Shown here: piece by piece, positions 63,568 to 64,000 of the stretch
Position numbering within the stretch: the stretch's first letter is position 1
How the letters are laid out: each line of letters opens with the position of its first letter
DNA from: Nothopassalora personata
Taxonomy: Eukaryota; Ascomycota; Dothideomycetes; Mycosphaerellales; Mycosphaerellaceae
Direction: 5' to 3'
DNA: 64,000 bases
Assembly: GCA_033816765.1 (NCBI GenBank)
Contig: CM066291.1
Span: 2,542,001-2,606,000 of the forward strand
The notes under the pieces: generated by a model
The model's database searches: none
What the model saw: the letters and a program-made list of their open reading frames with translations, nothing else
What the model was told of the DNA's origin: nothing
Program-made: the position numbers and the translations under genes

Positions 63568-64000
63568 TTAACCAAAGATCCTGCTCTTCGCTCCGAGATA
63601 GTTGTAGTACAGTAGAACGTTCCAAGTCTCATTGATCTTCCCAGTGCCTTTCAAGCCAACAGCCCTGCCACGATACCCGTCCCTCCTCGAAGCGACTTCA
63701 CAGAACGCGGCTCCAAGATCGGCATAACTCACTCCATTCACAGCGGCGCCTCTAGAGATCAACTCGTAGCCTGTACGTTTTGTACGACCAGCACCATGAA
63801 GTGCTGGTGGATCGATGTAGATATAGTCCAGTAAGTCCGCTTGGTTGCTGACGGTCCGCTCATACAGCTGGCTGGCACGCTCTATGTCCTTATAGATATA
63901 GTGCAAACAAAAGGCCAGGAGAAGCGAGACAAGCCATGGCGTACCAGAGTTCAGCTCAGGGTTGAGAGAAGCACTTCGCAGCTGGATCACGGTTGGCTTG
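63568..64000 (-). CDS. 3' part of an unrecognised gene running off the window
   Basis: On the minus strand the frame is open from the window edge to a stop at 63568 (144 codons). It encodes a hydrophobic helix (WLVSLLLAFCLHYIYKDI), then a mixed domain with YIDPPALHGAGRTKRTGYEL and GYRGRAVGLKGTGKINETWN. The frame has no ATG near its start, so the beginning lies outside. Family not recognised. Confidence 0.45.
   Translation of the reverse strand, partial: KPTVIQLRSASLNPELNSGTPWLVSLLLAFCLHYIYKDIERASQLYERTVSNQADLLDYIYIDPPALHGAGRTKRTGYELISRGAAVNGVSYADLGAAFCEVASRRDGYRGRAVGLKGTGKINETWNVLLYYNYLGAKSRIFG

Overview
This window is nuclear DNA of a filamentous ascomycete, most likely a dothideomycete (inference). 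The genes are compact, with short GT-AG introns of about 45-110 bp and branch points such as CTAAC/CTGAC. The old transposon sequence carries CpA-to-TpA mutation (RIP), and the gene families are typically fungal (Zn2Cys6 factor, GH32, MFS sugar permease, chromodomain gypsy and copia elements). Two kinds of DNA alternate: gene-bearing DNA at 1-31 kb and 53-64 kb, and a 21-kb block of nested retrotransposons at 31.4-52.7 kb, much of it AT-rich. Left arm (1-31 kb): condensin subunit SMC2; a tandem pair of Thr-rich secreted-protein genes, the first decayed; a membrane-anchored RING-H2 protein whose intron only fits with a GC-AG splice pair; two decayed F-box-like relatives; mitochondrial ribosomal protein uL29m/MRPL47 with a duplicated intron-plus-exon at its 3' end; a decayed zinc-type oxidoreductase; a sucrose/fructan-type cluster (GH32 fructosidase, divergent MFS sugar permease, Zn2Cys6 regulator); PWP1 divergent from a CTR-type copper transporter; several decayed coiled-coil or zinc-finger-like reading frames; and a BTB-domain gene. 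Transposon block (31,380-52,748): target-site duplications and LTR pairs give the order of insertion. A heavily RIP-mutated Ty1/copia element on the minus strand (TSD GGCTC) was entered by an intact Tf1/sushi-like chromovirus (TSD CGCCT). An intact copia element with identical LTRs (TSD GGACA) later landed inside the chromovirus 5' LTR. Separately, the old copia received a 1.29-kb non-autonomous LTR element (TSD TAGGC) carrying six 79-bp tandem repeats. The chromovirus carries an intact antisense gene (Cys-rich plus coiled coil) and a tRNA-like sequence between pol and its 3' LTR. The old copia also has a long antisense frame between pol and its LTR. Both the chromovirus and the small element have no tRNA-type primer site but show short complementarity between their LTR and the bases just downstream, as in Tf1 self-priming. 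Right arm (52.8-64 kb): a BTB pseudogene split by a 0.5-kb element with long inverted repeats, a secreted GH39-like glycoside hydrolase, a small conserved-looking gene divergent from alanyl-tRNA synthetase, a relic of an alcohol dehydrogenase C-terminus, about 2.5 kb in which I see nothing, and the 3' part of an unrecognised gene leaving the window. Exon boundaries were worked out by eye from splice motifs and reading frames. Functions are assigned from recognised motifs without database searches.
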